A stretch of 64,000 nucleotides of DNA from Zygnema circumcarinatum (Eukaryota > Streptophyta > Zygnematophyceae > Zygnematales > Zygnemataceae). The first letter of the stretch is position 1; every line of letters starts with the position of its first letter. The stretch is taken from NCBI GenBank assembly GCA_037447605.1, contig CM074810.1, positions 3,192,991 through 3,256,990 of the forward strand, read 5' to 3'. The notes below the pieces were generated by a model that was given only the letters and a program-made list of their open reading frames with translations, made no database searches and was not told the origin of the DNA. Both the position numbers and the translations under genes were made by a program. Positions 43,774 through 56,942 of this stretch are shown in pieces.

Positions 43774-46700
43774 CATAACCCACATCTTCAACCACCTCAA
43801 GGTTCCCTCTTTCTTCCTTTCTTTCTTTCTTTCTTTCTTTTTGGCTACTTATTTTCTTCCTTCTTTTATACGCATACATATATATATATACGTATGTGTC
43901 TCTATAATATATTTTAGTTTATTTTTTTACCTCACCTTGAATAAAGCCGCACTCGGCACATTCTCATACCGATGTGCAGCTCTCACCCCCTCATCCTTCA
44001 CTGAATCCCCTGTCAATATCCACTCTCCCATAGTAAAAGCACTTGCTGATGATCTCCCTGCAGAAAAGGGCTGCCCCTCCTCTTCAGCCGTCCCTCCTTG
44101 AGGGAGAGCCTCTCCTCCCACCCCTCTCATCTGTGGACTCTCCCTCTGCGATCCTTTATTCCATGGAAAAACTCGGCTCGCTTCTTTCTGAAGTCTGCTT
44201 AAGCTTGTGCTGATTGGGTTTGGAAGGCGGCCTGTTAGGGCTTTTGGAGAGGTCGAAATTTGAGGTCCGGAAGAGCGGCGAGACTCATCTAGGCGAAAAG
44301 AATCGAGTCGATATGTATCGAGGCGATATGTATCGAGACGATATGGGTCGGAGGCTAGGGCTTTAGCAGCATACGTCATTATGAGGTCATCGTCTCGCAG
44401 AACTGGGAATTCATGGAGAAGCTGCAGGAAGGAAAGGAAAGGAAAGGAAAGGAAAGGAAGGAAAGGAAAGGTAAGGAAAGGAAAGGAAAGGAAGGAAAGG
44501 AAAGGAAGGAAAGGAAAGGTAAGGAAAGGAAAGGAAAGGAAAGGAAAGGAAAGGAAAGGAAAGGAAAGGAAAGGAAAGGTAAGGAAAGGAAAGGAAAGGA
44601 AAGGTAAGGAAAGGTAAGGAAAGGAAAGGAAAGGAAAGGAAAGGAAAGGTAAGGAAAGGAAAGGAAAGGAAGGAAAGGAAAGGAAAGGAAGGAAAGTAAA
44701 GAAGGGAAGGAAAGGAAAGGAAAGGAAAGGAAGGGTAAGGAAAGGAAAGGAAAGGAAGGAAAGGAAAGAAGGGAAGGAAAGGAAAGGAAAGGAAAGGAAA
44801 GGAAGGAAAGGAAAGGAAAGGAATGGAAAGGAAAGGAAAGGAAAGGAAAGGAAAGGAAGGAAGGAAAGGAAAAAGGAAGGAAGGAAGGAAAGAAGGGAAG
44901 GAAAGGAAGGGAAAGGAAAGGAACGAAAGGAAAGGAAAGGAAAGGAAAGGAAAGGAAAGGAAAGGAAAGGAAAGGAAAGGAAAGGAAAGGAAAGAAAAGG
45001 AAAGGAAAGGAAAGGAAAGAAAAGGAAAGGGAAGGGAGGGAGTAAGAGAGGGACTGTACGAGGCACTGCATTGCAAAACCGTCGTCGGTAAATTGACATC
45101 ATGAGGGAGAGGTAGAGAGGAGGGAAGCGGGAGAGAGCGAGAGAGTTTTAGAGCAACACAGCGAGAGACAAGGTGAAGCGGATTGAGCGAGAGTCAAAGA
45201 GAGAGAGTGTGCTCATGAGCGAGCGAGAAAGGGAGGGAGAGAAAGAGCGAGAGGGAAAGAAAGGGAACGAGAGTGTTAGAGAGAGAGAGGAAGAGAAATG
45301 CCCCCACCTGTTGAGCTGAATGCAGCTGCTTCCACATGAGCAAAGTCTCCAGAATGAGAGAGGGTTGCTCATGCACAGCTGCACAGCGCTGCTGCCACAA
45401 CCGAGGCAGCGGACGAAGCATTTGAAGCCCCAAAGAGAGCTGCTTCAACCTCTCCTCCTCCTCCCGGTTCAAATCCGCTCTCCTTCGTCGTAGCAAAAAA
45501 CGAACCTACAATGTAAGGGAGCGGGAGAGGGGAGAGAGAGAGAGAGAGAGAGGGAAGCTTGAGAGAGGCTTTACATTTTCTCACTCAAGAATCTTACCCA
45601 TCTGCCAAACCGAGCATGTTTTGTTTTGTTTTGTTTTGTTTTGTTTTGTTTTTCGACCCATACATTCACTCACCAGAATCTGCTTCAAATGAAGACTTTC
45701 GATCTGTTCCATAGCCGCCATAGTGACTGGAAGAGCATCTTCTCCAGACAGGTCCTCTACATAGCGTAGCCCAACTGCTGCTCCTCCTCCCTTAGTCACC
45801 TCTCCCACCATAAGCAGGGCTAAATATCTGCCCTGTAATTCTTGTCTGAGCTCGGGTCGGAGAGAATAGGCTTGTGCTACCTCTACTGCAGCTGAAACAG
45901 CTCCTCTCTCAGCCAATCGGAGGGCTAAACCTTCCGCATCGCTAAGGCAGAATTCCTCCACCTACCAGTTAGAAAAAAGGAGGGGAAAAAGAATGAGATC
46001 AAGATTGATTATGTTATGATTGGATTAATTGATTGCCAAGATTGGTTATGTCTATGTGTTATCAGGAATTGGGTAAGAAATCGAGAAGATACCTCCTGCC
46101 ACGTGTGCAGTTGACTGTCAGCTTCTAGCACTCTCCCACACCTTGCGAGAAGCTCTTTTGCTTCTTGAACCTGAATATCCAGAAAACCAGTTCTAAAGAA
46201 CTGTCAGTTTGATAACGTAGCCTTTATAATCCCTAAAACGAAGCAAAAAATGTAGCTTGAAAACATTTCTTAGAGAATTTCCATGGGTTGGAGTTAGTTT
46301 TAGTCTGTTTTAGTGGTATAGACTAGCTGGTCAGGATGCTAACTAAGCAAGTCAAACAAATTTTGGTGAAATCTTCCACCCGTTTTAGAGTGCCAACTTT
46401 CCCAGCTTACACCTCTCACCCACCTGCTTTTTGATCGAATCATCCAACGCCACGTGGCACAGACACATCTGCATCACATCCATTGCAGGCTCCATATCCC
46501 ACGAATGGAAATACTTCAAAGCAAGTTTCGACGCAACTTCCTTATCCCGTAGACGAATGCAGAACTGCCAGCTGTCCGTTGTGCGGCTACCTCTCTTGTA
46601 CTCTCCTACTGTCTCTCTCTCTCTCTTCTTCCTTGCTCCTCCATACCCCTCCCTCTCTTCCATAAGTAGCTGCAGCAGTTTGTCAGGGGCCCCATCTGGG

Positions 46701-49700
46701 AGCCATTTGTCTGCGAGAGAGAGGGCCTCTCCCAACTTTCCCTCTTCTATGAAGCTGCATCCCATGTTGGAGAACACCCACAAAGAGAAGTCAGCTTCGT
46801 TTTCGACCATCATACAGTCCTACATATCATTACTTTTGGTTAGGATTAGGGTAATTAGGGGTCAGGGCACAATGAAGGAGACAGTTATGCTACAATGCAT
46901 GTCAGAAAGGAGCTGCTCACCTCTCCATAGCTTCTATGTATGGACCTTGGCTCTCCCAGTCTGATAGCAGTGAGTCCAAACTCTCCGCATTCCTCCCCAC
47001 TCCCTCCCCCCCTCCTTCACTCCCTCCTCTCCCTTCCCCCCAGAAGGGTCTCCCACTTTCGGACTGGTGACGATGGCGAGTATGATCGGTCTCTACGCTC
47101 ACATTACTCTCCCCATCCTGCCCACAGTGAGAGAGAGCAACATTGTATTAAAAAAAACATCCACATGAAGGTCAGGAATAATCGAATCAACCGAAAAAAA
47201 CCCGACCCACAAAGTAATACTGTCTGAACCTCCTGTGAACGACTGAAGTGAAAATATAAACCATACTTGACTTTTTAAAGTCAACGGATTATCATCATGA
47301 TTATGTGGAAGCAGCCCATTACCAGAGGTCTCAATCTCTTCACCCGTTGCGGTCTCTTGCCAGGTGGCATTGTCCCATCAGCACTCGACCTCCGAGATGC
47401 AGCAGGCGAATCAGCGACTTTCCGAATATTTGTCTGCAATTGAATCCAACGATGCAAAGCAGGATATCTGCACTCCCCATCTAGAGGCACATATCAGAAT
47501 TGGACAAACTTACATATACTCTCAAGAAAGAATCCTATCATCCCTCAACTTGGGAGTACCTACTGCAACCTGATAGCTGGAGATGTGAAGGAGAGTAGGA
47601 ATGAGGAGGCAGGAATGAGGAGGAGAGAGGAGGGAGGAGGATGTCAGTGGGGGGCAAAAGGGGTGGAAGGAGGAAGGATTACAGTGGAGGAAGGAGCATG
47701 ACGGGGGGGAGGGGGCCACAAGGGGTGGAAGGAGGAGGGAGGAGGGAGGAGGGAGGAGGGAGGATGACAGAGGGAGAGCAAAAGAGTTGGAAGGAGGAAG
47801 GAGGAAGGAGAACATCGGAGGGAGGAGAATGACATAGGGGCCCAAAAAGCGTGGAAGGAGGAAAGAGCCAAGATGGAAGCGGGAGGGGAGGGAGAGGAAA
47901 GAGAGTGGAGAGAGGAGGGAGGGAGACCTACGCGAGAGAGTGCTCCAAAGCGAAATCATGAAACTTCCGATCTGCATCTGCTGCCTGCACTCTCGCCATA
48001 GCTTCATGTCCGTCCTCTTTCTGTTGTCCCACAGATGTGGAATCTCCCTGAGGAGATGTAAACCTGCTTGATCCAAAAATGCATGCCAAAATAGCTCTAA
48101 CAGGCGAAGTTTCATGGAGATGTTTAACCACATCCAACTGCAGTGGATATAAATTCCTCCCTCCTGAGCTATTACTGCTTCCTCCTCCTCCTCCTCCTCC
48201 TACTCCTCCTCCCCCTCCCCCTCCTCCAGGTAGTCTCTTCTCGGAGGGAGAAGCCATGGTTGGTCGTTGAATTCGAGCCCATCCTCTCGAGTTTTTTGGG
48301 GGGTAGACAGGTGGAACACATGCAGTGATGACTTGGTGTACAAGGTCTGCTCCCATTATGGAAGCAACTTTGCTAGCAGCATCTGCACTGCCTCTTTCGA
48401 AGACCAGTCTTGTCAAAAGCTGCACAGATATCAAACCAGAGGTGACCATTTACATGCATTAGCAATAGAAAGGTCAGTTTTTGAGAGAAGGGTTCAATAC
48501 CAGCAAGCATCTGCTTCTCTCTCTTCCACTCCCCTTTCATTATCATTTTCTTTTCCCCTGCCTCTCCTTCGCCCGCTCTTATATGCAATTATATCCTATA
48601 TCCATGCAGCACTGCAGCGAGTGCTGCTTCAATAGGGAGTTCAACACTCAACAATTGAATCCATCCTATCAGTGTCTGGGATTCAGTTTTATCTTCCAAA
48701 AAGCATATATAAACTTCCTAATTTCTACAACGAAATTTGCACAGGAAAGGCAGCATTGCAAGGGCTTACATCGTTCGGTCGCTCGTATATAAGGGAAAAG
48801 AAGTTGAACATGTGAGTGGTTTCAATATCGTCCACGATCTCCCCAATAGTTGCCACATAATGAATGAATGCTGGCAGATACCCCTTAGCCTTCACTATAG
48901 CTACTCCCGGAACTATCTGACTTAGTGGGCTCGAAGGATAGGGAGAACTCAGACCTGTGGGAGAGGTAGGCTTAGATACTCCTCTACTACTGGGAGGAGT
49001 CCAAGATGAGACTTCCCTGGATGATGTTGACGATACAGGAGTGGGAGGAGATGTGGGAGAGGGTAGGAAGGGTTGCAAGCCTATATTAGGGCCAAGACTG
49101 AACCGTAGGTGGCTAGCAAAGCGAGTTTCTCCCCCTTTAAGAGCATGCATAGCAGCTGCTAAGTGGGGCTCTGATGGGTTTTCTTCGGGGGATGCAAGTG
49201 CTTTCACCAAATTGTGAAGCTTAGCTGCACCATTCAAGCCAATTCCCACTTCCCTAACAATGAAATAAGACAAATAAATAATAAAAGGAAAGCAAAAGAA
49301 GGTAGGTGAAGTAAAGGAAGGAAGGAAAGGAAAGGAAAATGGAAAAGGTTGCCGAGAAAAAACCCAAGTAGAAGAAAAGGGCGTTTTACCTGAAAGAAAG
49401 TGGCGTTTTCCTTCATAGCATTCTTCAATGGTTTGCTGCAGCTGCATGATGGCACGAGGTGTCGGTGCAGCACGTGAGATTTCACTACCTGCTGCAGAGG
49501 GGTCGAAATCTGTCAGCAGCGCATGTAGCGGCTTAGAGCGATCCTGCAGCAACAAACCCTCATTTCTTCGTTACAAATCAACCCCAATTAAGGTAAGGTA
49601 AGGATAAGGTAATGTAACATACAAAGAGTAATTGACAGCATGTTTTTATCTTCACAAGGACAATCTCTTCTGTCGTCAATCCTTTCACTGATCCAAGAAG

Positions 49701-52700
49701 AAATGTGGGGATATGTGGGCTTATATTATATACTTGGGCTTGAATCTCTTGCAGTCTTTGAAGAAGTTTCTTTGCAATTCCAACCATTGCAGACTCTTGG
49801 CGGGGGTCTCTGTTTGCTTGCGTTGACTGGGGTTGACCGCCCACCTCGCACTGAGGTATGAGTGACTGAGCCTGCAGAGCCCCTCCATAAGCGAGAATTG
49901 AGGAAATGCAGAAGAAGTTTGTGAAAGATAAAGAAAGCATCAAAACATGGAGTGGAAAAAAATACGGGCTCAAAATGGAGAGTGGTTCCAAAATCGATAA
50001 CAAAAGGATCATCACAACAGTAATCAAACTCGCTCGTCTAAGAGGTAAGCAATTGGGTTTTTTCTTTTCTTTTCTTTTCTTTTCTTTTAATGGTTTATAG
50101 GTCACAAGGATACAAAGCTCAGGCAATGCAATCCAGTTTCTCGATCACTGAACATCAGTAGCAGAACTGGCATGAACTGGTTAAGGCTCATCATAGCTCT
50201 GTTCCAAAACCTTTCTTTCAATCCTCCAACTACACAGAAAGGGTCGTCTAAAAATGACATGAAGGCAAGGATAACAAATTTACAGAGACATCAATGACAT
50301 GAATGTTGGCCTCAGAAAGAATAAACTTGCTAAACTGTTAAGGCATCCTAGATTTTAGAAAAGGCACTCTTCTTTTGGTGAATTTTACTGTCCGTACAAT
50401 TCCATTATTAAGCTGACAGAAGTCTGATTTGCATCATCCATAGCTGCTTGTGATGTCGCACACACAGCAGTTCTTCTTGCTCAACCACACTAATTGGTAA
50501 CCTTAGAATCAACATGGAGTTTTCTATCACAACTAAGCCAAACAAGGAGATATCAAGCAGGAAGCGATAATTAAGGAAGCACGCTTAAATTTGTTAAGAT
50601 TAAAAGGCTGTCTAACTTCCACAAGAGCTTTCTTTTGAAAAAAATAATGCACATGAATTCTTTTCATGAAGTAGACATGAGATTTATGTTTTTCTCTTCT
50701 ATAGCTGCTTATAATGCCGAAGGACCATAGATTTTTGAGATATGAATGATGGGGGGTGGAGAGGGACAAAGGGACAAAGGGAGGGAGAGAGAGAGAGCGA
50801 GAGAGAGGGAGAGAGAGAGAGAGAGAGAGAGGGAGAGGGGCACTTGCTCCAGCAGGCGGGAAGCAGTCAGTGCCGAACGCGCAGACGCAGTTGCCACATC
50901 CAAACAAAGCATTACCTGAAAATACGTAAAAAGAGAAGGGGGGAAAGAATCATTAACTCAACAACTTCATGTTAGTTTCCTCCACTCAATTGGAGTGGAT
51001 TGAAGTGAAAAAAGAGATCAGAATGAGACTTGTGGGTTTTATAACTCCATCACGACGATCCCCTCTAGTAAAACCAACCTTGTCATCTTCGCAAACAAGG
51101 CATCTTACAAGGTCCAATCTCTACTTTGGGATTGATGAGAGTTCGACCTTATGCTATATTTAGCAGGGAGCACTTGAGTATGGAGGGAAGGAAACTTAGT
51201 GAGATATCTTGTGAAGCAGATAGGAGGGTGAGAGAGGATGCTCACACTAGCAAAAGGAGAGAGGCGCGCATGCAGAGCTGCAAAGTCGAGAGACTCCTCC
51301 CCTTTAGCAACACGTGATATTGTTCCATCCATCTAACAGTTGCCATACAACATTCACATTCACAATATAGGATGTAAGAAAAGGTGAAAACGTAGAAGGG
51401 GTTGTTCCATGCATGCAAAGACGTTAGAAGCTTCAAATCGAGAAAAGATATAAACCCATTTTGGGCTCCTGTTTCGAAATATACACTTCGTGACTTACTT
51501 ACATTGAAGAGATTAAGTTGTGTATCTCAGATACTATAAATGCGTTTCATGTAGAGTTATGTTGATCTCATGACCATGATGTAAGTTATAATTATACGAT
51601 ACTCCCACAGCTCAATGCATGCCAAAAAGGCAGCAATGTGGTCAACTGTAAGGAACAAAGTATGGTGCTTTTTCTTACTGAGGCTTGAGCAACTGCTCCA
51701 TCCACCCATTCAGCCAATTGGAGACTTGCAGCTTCTTCAGGGGGCAATGCAAACCTATGCACTGCCTCCTCCCCCAATGCATACTCCGCTCTCTGCACAC
51801 ACCTGCCAAAATTTCCACCGTTTGCCCCGACTCCATTAACACATATCACAACACATATCAGTAACATATCATATCATTAACACATACATATTAACACACA
51901 TCTCAAGAGCCTCATGAATCTTTTCATGTTTCCTGCCACCGGAGTGCCCATACATATCTCGCAGCTTGACCTCATGCCTCACATAAGAGCTAAAAAGACT
52001 TTTCCTTGTCCATTTTTCATCACTCTCTTTGACCCAACGGCAGAAAAAAGGGGACCACAAAATTTCTCATTTCTCCTTCCCGAAAAAAATGAAAAAACCC
52101 AAAAACAAAATAGAATAATTTCAGGAAATCCCACATGTTGAGAAGAGTCGATGGGGCTGCTCTCAATACTGCGAGAGCTTCATGCCATTGCCAAACTCGA
52201 ACAGGTCCGGCAGAAGCCATTCTTTGCAAAGCAGCCAACCGCCAATCCCATTCATCCAAAAATTTCCAAAGTTTTTGGGCTTTCTCCTTCCATGCCGGCT
52301 TCCCCACTCTCTCCGGCTCTAATCCAGTCAGCTCTCCCCATACACTCCCTCCTCCCATATTGAAGGGGCTACTATTACTACCATGACCCATCATAGCTCC
52401 CTCGATTTCTTCTCCTAAAGGAGGCATGTGGGTTCGAAGCAGAGTTAATATTGCACTGATAAACTCTACAGCCGGACCGGAATCTTCTGGTGGAGTTGCT
52501 GTTTCAAAATGGGAGAGAGGGCTGTCATAGGGGCTCAAGCCTTGAGGACTGGAGGGGGGCATAGAACGGGAGAATTCTTTGCTATTTGAGGGTCCCGAAT
52601 TTGACCAAGTGGTGGCATCAATATGCAAAACATCGACAACGAATCCGATCATCCAAAGCTGCATGGGGGGAAAAGCAACAGCAAACAGAGGGAGAAAGGG

Positions 52701-55700
52701 AGAGAGAGAGGAAGAAAAGTGAGAAAGAACAACAGGTTTTAAAGGCTGGTCGAACTAAAAGTTCCCCACGAAGAGAAGGGCTTCGAAAGACAGAAAGGAC
52801 TTAGACATAAAAGGGGGAAAAAAAAAAAAAAAAAATGCTGAAAAAGAATGGTGTTCTGAGATAAGGAAGGGAAGAGGAAATCAGTGCCTTGCGAGAAGGA
52901 GTAGTAATGGCTGAAAAGTGGTCTTCCAGCTCTGCCAGATGCTTGCTTGTCTCCATATCCAATCCGGAGAGTGCAGCCCCTCCTGCACTATCTGCTGCTG
53001 CAGCTTCCATTGTGCCAAAAGCACGAACGGCCGACTGAATGGCATAGAACATGCGTAATAGCTCCACATCCCATGCCCTGCAATCTCCAAATTGTCATCA
53101 CCTCACTTCTAAGTTCTAAGTTTTAAGTTGTGGGTTCTAAGCATCGTTTCTAAAACCAAAATTACTATGCAAAGAAGTTCAGAACACCCTCTTCAAGACT
53201 CCAGAATCACGCCATACTTTCAACTGAAGGGTGAAAACCAAAGGGTATCTCAGCCGCAAACGACACAAGTTCGAAGCTAATTAATGAGAAGCAAAGCCTT
53301 TTCGTCATGAGCTTAGCCACCCCTATCTCTACCTCCACTCTTTGCAGTAAAGAAAATGACCACTTACCTCCGTAAAGCTGAGCCCGGACCCATCCCAAGA
53401 GGTTGCTGACTGATGAGAGCTATGGCATCATGTGCACTAATGTCAGGAACAACATCAAATAAAACCTGGCCAACCCCATGTATTGGTATTAGAGATGACA
53501 GCAAATACATGGGATGGTAAGAAAGAACTACACAAGAATAATTCGAACGACAAATGAAAGCACATACATGGGATTGTATGAAAACGGGAATGCGAGAATA
53601 GTTTGAAAGACACCCATCATTGGTTGTCATGCTCTACTGCGAGAGAGAGAAAGCCAAACACAAAATAGGAGAGAGTACATTGCAACAATTTCAGAGAAGG
53701 GCAGATACCCGAATGGGAGAGTGAATGGCGAGCCGTTCCAAAACCAATTGGGCCACAAATTCCGACGAATCAGCGACCGGTTTTCGACTTTCCGAGTCAA
53801 CCAATCTCATACGTTGAGTTTCACGAGCTGCTCTGTGAGTGGATGCAACAAATGAAGCTAGTCGTAGTCGATAACAGAGCTGGTCACATAGTTGGTCAAT
53901 GCACGATTCCTGCAAAGAAGGATGTGGACAGCGAGAAAAAAAAATTGCAGTTGGGGTTTAAGAACTCAATACATATATATATCACGATATGCGAAACATT
54001 TTGGAAAATCAGGGATGTCACTCATCTGGAGAGTTATGCAAAAAGGGCCCTTTAGAGGATGAGCACAAGTGGCGAAAGGAAATGTCAGAGAGGCAGAAAA
54101 ATGCTGAAGACTTTGTTTGTTACTTCCCGTGGGGTGAGGGAGAACTGGAAGCAGCCATAGCATTCCTAGTCTTTCGGAAGTATGGAGAAAAGGAAATGGT
54201 CGGGAGATAGAGAAATAATGCTGACAGAACAGGGAACTTGAATGGGCTCTTCTCTAGCCAGAATGAAAGGCATTATTTAGGGAGAAAAGAAACCTTGGCA
54301 GACCCATCCGCCGGTTGTGTTGTAGCAGTTTCACTCCCACCCCCCTCCTCCTCTTCCTCCTCCTCTAATGTAGGAACTTCCCAAAGAAGATGCATCATTC
54401 GGCTGCGAGAATCTGTATCTCCCGCTAGCAGATCCCATCCCATGGCTGCAACGAGAGGTCGCAACTTCACAAAAGGTGCCAATATCTGCACAATAATGAG
54501 CAGAAACGAAGAATGGTTCAAGGAACCAATGCTCAAAATGTTCGATTTTCACAAAGAAACACAGAGATCAGCTTCAGAAGCAACAACAAATGTATGCTTT
54601 ACCTGCGTTAGGAGAAATTGTTAGACGACAAACATCTTTACCTGCAGGGTAAAGAGGTTCAATCAATCAATACTAAAGTTCACCACTTACATCTGCTGCT
54701 TTCTGGAAATGTTTCTTTCCCACAGCCACCAGTGCATCCTCAAGCACGCAGGAAAGCAGGTGTTTCCTCTCCACCCGAGCATAATGATACATCTCTCGCA
54801 CTGCCTTTACTATGGCTGCCTCCCGCAGCTCTACCCCATCCTCACGGAGCTGATCTTCTGCTTCCCTAAGCTGGGTAAGAGTCAAATGGAGTCTTTCCAA
54901 TGGAGGAGCTGCAAGTTGCTCAGGGTTGCTGCTGTAATGCAGGGCTTCCTCATGGACTCTCTCATCCTCAGCAGCCTGCAACGTCGAAAGGAACGCTTTA
55001 TAAAGAAAAGATACAATTCTCACACCTTCTTCTTTCACACTTTTGATAATTGCAGACTTTTCTGAATGAATGCTGTCCGTTTGCGTATGCTTCTACCACA
55101 CGTTTCCTTCATGATTCATAAGGGATCATGTTTCTTTTTAGCACTGAATGGACTAGGGAGATAGACTACTGGCCCACGCACCTCCAGCATTTTCATAAGT
55201 GCAGCACTCCCATTCGCCATCATAGCCTCATACATCTCAGCCGCTCTCGCCTGCATTTCTGAATCTTGTACTCCTCGAGAGTAGACAGCAGCTAGCATTG
55301 ATTGGAACATGCCGCTGCACTCACTGCGCAACAGACCCTCTCCTAATTGTAAGCATCTTCCAGAACATGTTAGTTCACTGTTAACTTGATTCGGCTAAAA
55401 GGTTCAATAGCTTATGTGGTTGAAACCCAAGAAGATGCAAATTAAGAAATATTCAAACTTGTCTGGGCCAGACCATAATCTCTAGTTGCACCTTCATGGT
55501 CTAGTCTGCGTTTCAAGTTTTCCTCAGCAAATAACAATAAAGAGAATAAGAAAGAAAAAACCTTAATTTGGCAACAATGAGACCATTTACATGAATGTAC
55601 AAAGATTTTCTGCAAAGTTCATAAAACTTATGCTATAGCCATAGATTCCGATTTGGTATGGTACAAAAACCTCGTCGTCAACGAAAAAAATAGTCTTTTT

Positions 55701-56820
55701 ACTTAGAACAAGTGAAAGATAACGTATGATTAAACCTCCAATGATATACTGGAGCGTCAAAATGAAGGACAAAAGGAGAACCCGTACAACCTTAATATTT
55801 TTTATGCAGAAACCTTAGAATATAGAGATTCCGTGAGGAAAATGTAAAGTAGACCTACCTGTATCCATCGCCAGAAGCGTTCAAGAACTCTTCTCTTAAA
55901 AATCGCAGGCGTATGCAAGCCTGTGAGAAGCTTCCGCTACTTGCAAGTTTAACAATAGCCTTCACATGGGCCTGCTGTATAAGCGCAGGAAGAATGCCTG
56001 GACCCTCTTGAGACTCATTTTTCTCCTCAGTTTGTGCCTTAAACCTTGCATCACTTCCTCTCCGTTCCTCTGCCTCTCCTTCACTATTTACAGCTTTTTG
56101 CGATTCTAAATTTCGTTTGTATTGCCTCTTTTCAATCTGCTTTGCCACGTTCTGACACGTCGCATCCAAGAGTTCTGCCTGCTCCGCTACAACAAGCTCA
56201 AACACCTCTGCCATGGATTCTGAAAGCTCTTCCAGCTTTGCAGGCACCTTCGCTTCCTCGCTCTCGTAAGGCTCCAGGCCCCATGCCCTCGCGTCTCTCA
56301 AAAAAGTCAGCATTTGCTGGAAACAGTGCCCCGTGCTCTCTCCCGCCCGCTCTCCTTCCTCCCTTCCCTCTCCCTCTCCCTCTTCCTCACCAGATTTCTT
56401 CTTCCCTACCACATCTCCTTCCCCACCTGCATTCAGAGAAGGCAGCTCTCTCCCATGGCCATGGCCGTATCCTTCTGTACCATCCAATCTCTCAGCAATC
56501 TCTTTAATAGAGCTCTCCAGCATTGTTTTGTAGAGTTCAAACTCCACCACCTCCACATCGACCAGTGCTGGGTCGCCCTCCATGGCTAAGTAATCCCCCA
56601 GGCACAGCCATGCCAGGTGTGCAGGCGACGGAACTGAAGCTGAGCATAGAAACCCTGGCAGGTGTCCGCCATGGCGGACGACGTGCAGCAGGATCCGCAG
56701 CGATACAGCTGGCAGCAGGCGGTGCAGATCGAGGAGAGCCGCACGTGCGGGCTCGTATTGGCCAATGGCGAGGTGGTTAGCTGCCAGCTGGGCCAGCATA
56801 TCGCCGGGGGAAGGCGCCAT
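39064..56820 (-). CDS. ZFYVE26/spastizin-like giant protein (plant form), ~180 codons lost at a gap
   Basis: A helical-repeat protein; animal ZFYVE26 works with spatacsin in lysosome reformation and cytokinesis, and plants have a one-copy homologue. Thirty exons are visible (minus): 55859-56820, 55182-55356, 54691-54975, 54294-54485, 53709-53909, 53368-53465, 52888-53077, 52135-52658, 51679-51802, 51246-51332, 50844-50915, 49734-49871, 49390-49543, 48770-49224, 47932-48419, 47323-47467, 46921-47117, 46424-46754, 46093-46170, 45674-45961, 45308-45505, 43936-44421, 43577-43738, 42740-43429, 42524-42606, 41905-42009, 41555-41789, 40827-41201, 39482-39583, gap, 39064-39153; about 2,569 residues. 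Landmarks recalled from the plant family: [104 protein letters not shown] and the end [11 protein letters not shown]. No FYVE zinc finger is seen. Two introns use GC donors. Confidence 0.9.
39180..39279. other. Assembly gap, 100 N (nominal size)
   Basis: Exactly 100 N, a standard placeholder for unknown length. It falls between the exon ending at 39482 and the last exon at 39153 of the ZFYVE26-like gene. The family usually has roughly 180 residues between these two points, so one or more coding exons are missing. Confidence 0.99.
39605..40245. repeat. (GGGGAGA/GGGAGA)n array in an intron of the ZFYVE26-like gene
   Basis: About 640 bp of G-rich purine repeat, including an inner patch (39918-40000) of GAGAGAGAAAGAGGGG in two copies. 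It begins about 20 bp upstream, in the sense direction, of the acceptor at 39584, and is pyrimidine-rich on the sense strand. Confidence 0.95.
41211..41578. repeat. Tandem duplication, two 184-bp copies, about 98% identical
   Basis: Copies at 41211-41394 and 41395-41578 differ at only about four positions. Each contains AGGTAATAAGTTTAAATTAAG at one end and GGACGTACTTTATAGAGG near the other. The second copy spans the last 24 coding bases of the exon 41555-41789 and its donor; the first copy is a pseudo-duplicate of that exon tail inside the intron. Confidence 0.9.
43743..43770. repeat. Poly(A)28, i.e. a sense-strand poly(T) tract before an acceptor
   Basis: On the gene's sense strand this reads T28 followed by GCAG and the exon at 43738, a nearly perfect polypyrimidine tract. 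Confidence 0.9.
44426..45040. repeat. (GGAAA)n pentanucleotide array directly against a 3' splice site
   Basis: About 615 bp of GGAAA units with GGTAA and GGAA variants. On the sense (minus) strand it is TTTCC and runs without a break into the CTGCAG acceptor at 44422 of the ZFYVE26-like gene. It supplies a long open frame on both strands that is not coding. Confidence 0.95.
45614..45652. repeat. (TTTTG)n pentanucleotide microsatellite
   Basis: About seven TTTTG units in the intron just below exon 45674-45961 of the ZFYVE26-like gene. Confidence 0.85.
47583..47931. repeat. Degenerate GGAGGA/GGAAGGAGG tract in an intron
   Basis: Purine-rich on the + strand and pyrimidine-rich on the sense strand, it begins right after the donor of exon 47932-48419. 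A loose ~80-bp unit (GGAAGGAGGAAGGA...ATGACAGGGGG) recurs about three times. Confidence 0.75.
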
Positions 56821-56942
56821 GGCAGAGCGAGTGAATGCAATTTGGGTTTTTAGGGTTTGAAGGGAAGGGAAAGTGGAAAAGAAGGGGCCTCTGGGATTGG
56901 GGTGTGGATGTAAAAGGCAGAGGGAAAAGAGGAGGCTCCGAT

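Noticed and set aside
43927-45102. 391-codon minus-strand frame ending in a (Phe-Leu-Ser-Phe-Pro)n stretch
   Set aside because: Only 43936-44421 is a real exon; the rest translates the TTTCC array upstream of the acceptor.
51869-52060. Possible extra exon of the ZFYVE26-like gene ([18 protein letters not shown])
   Set aside because: A direct join of 52135 to 51802 closes in phase and gives LLNMCVQRAEY, as expected for the family; the candidate also lacks a good acceptor.
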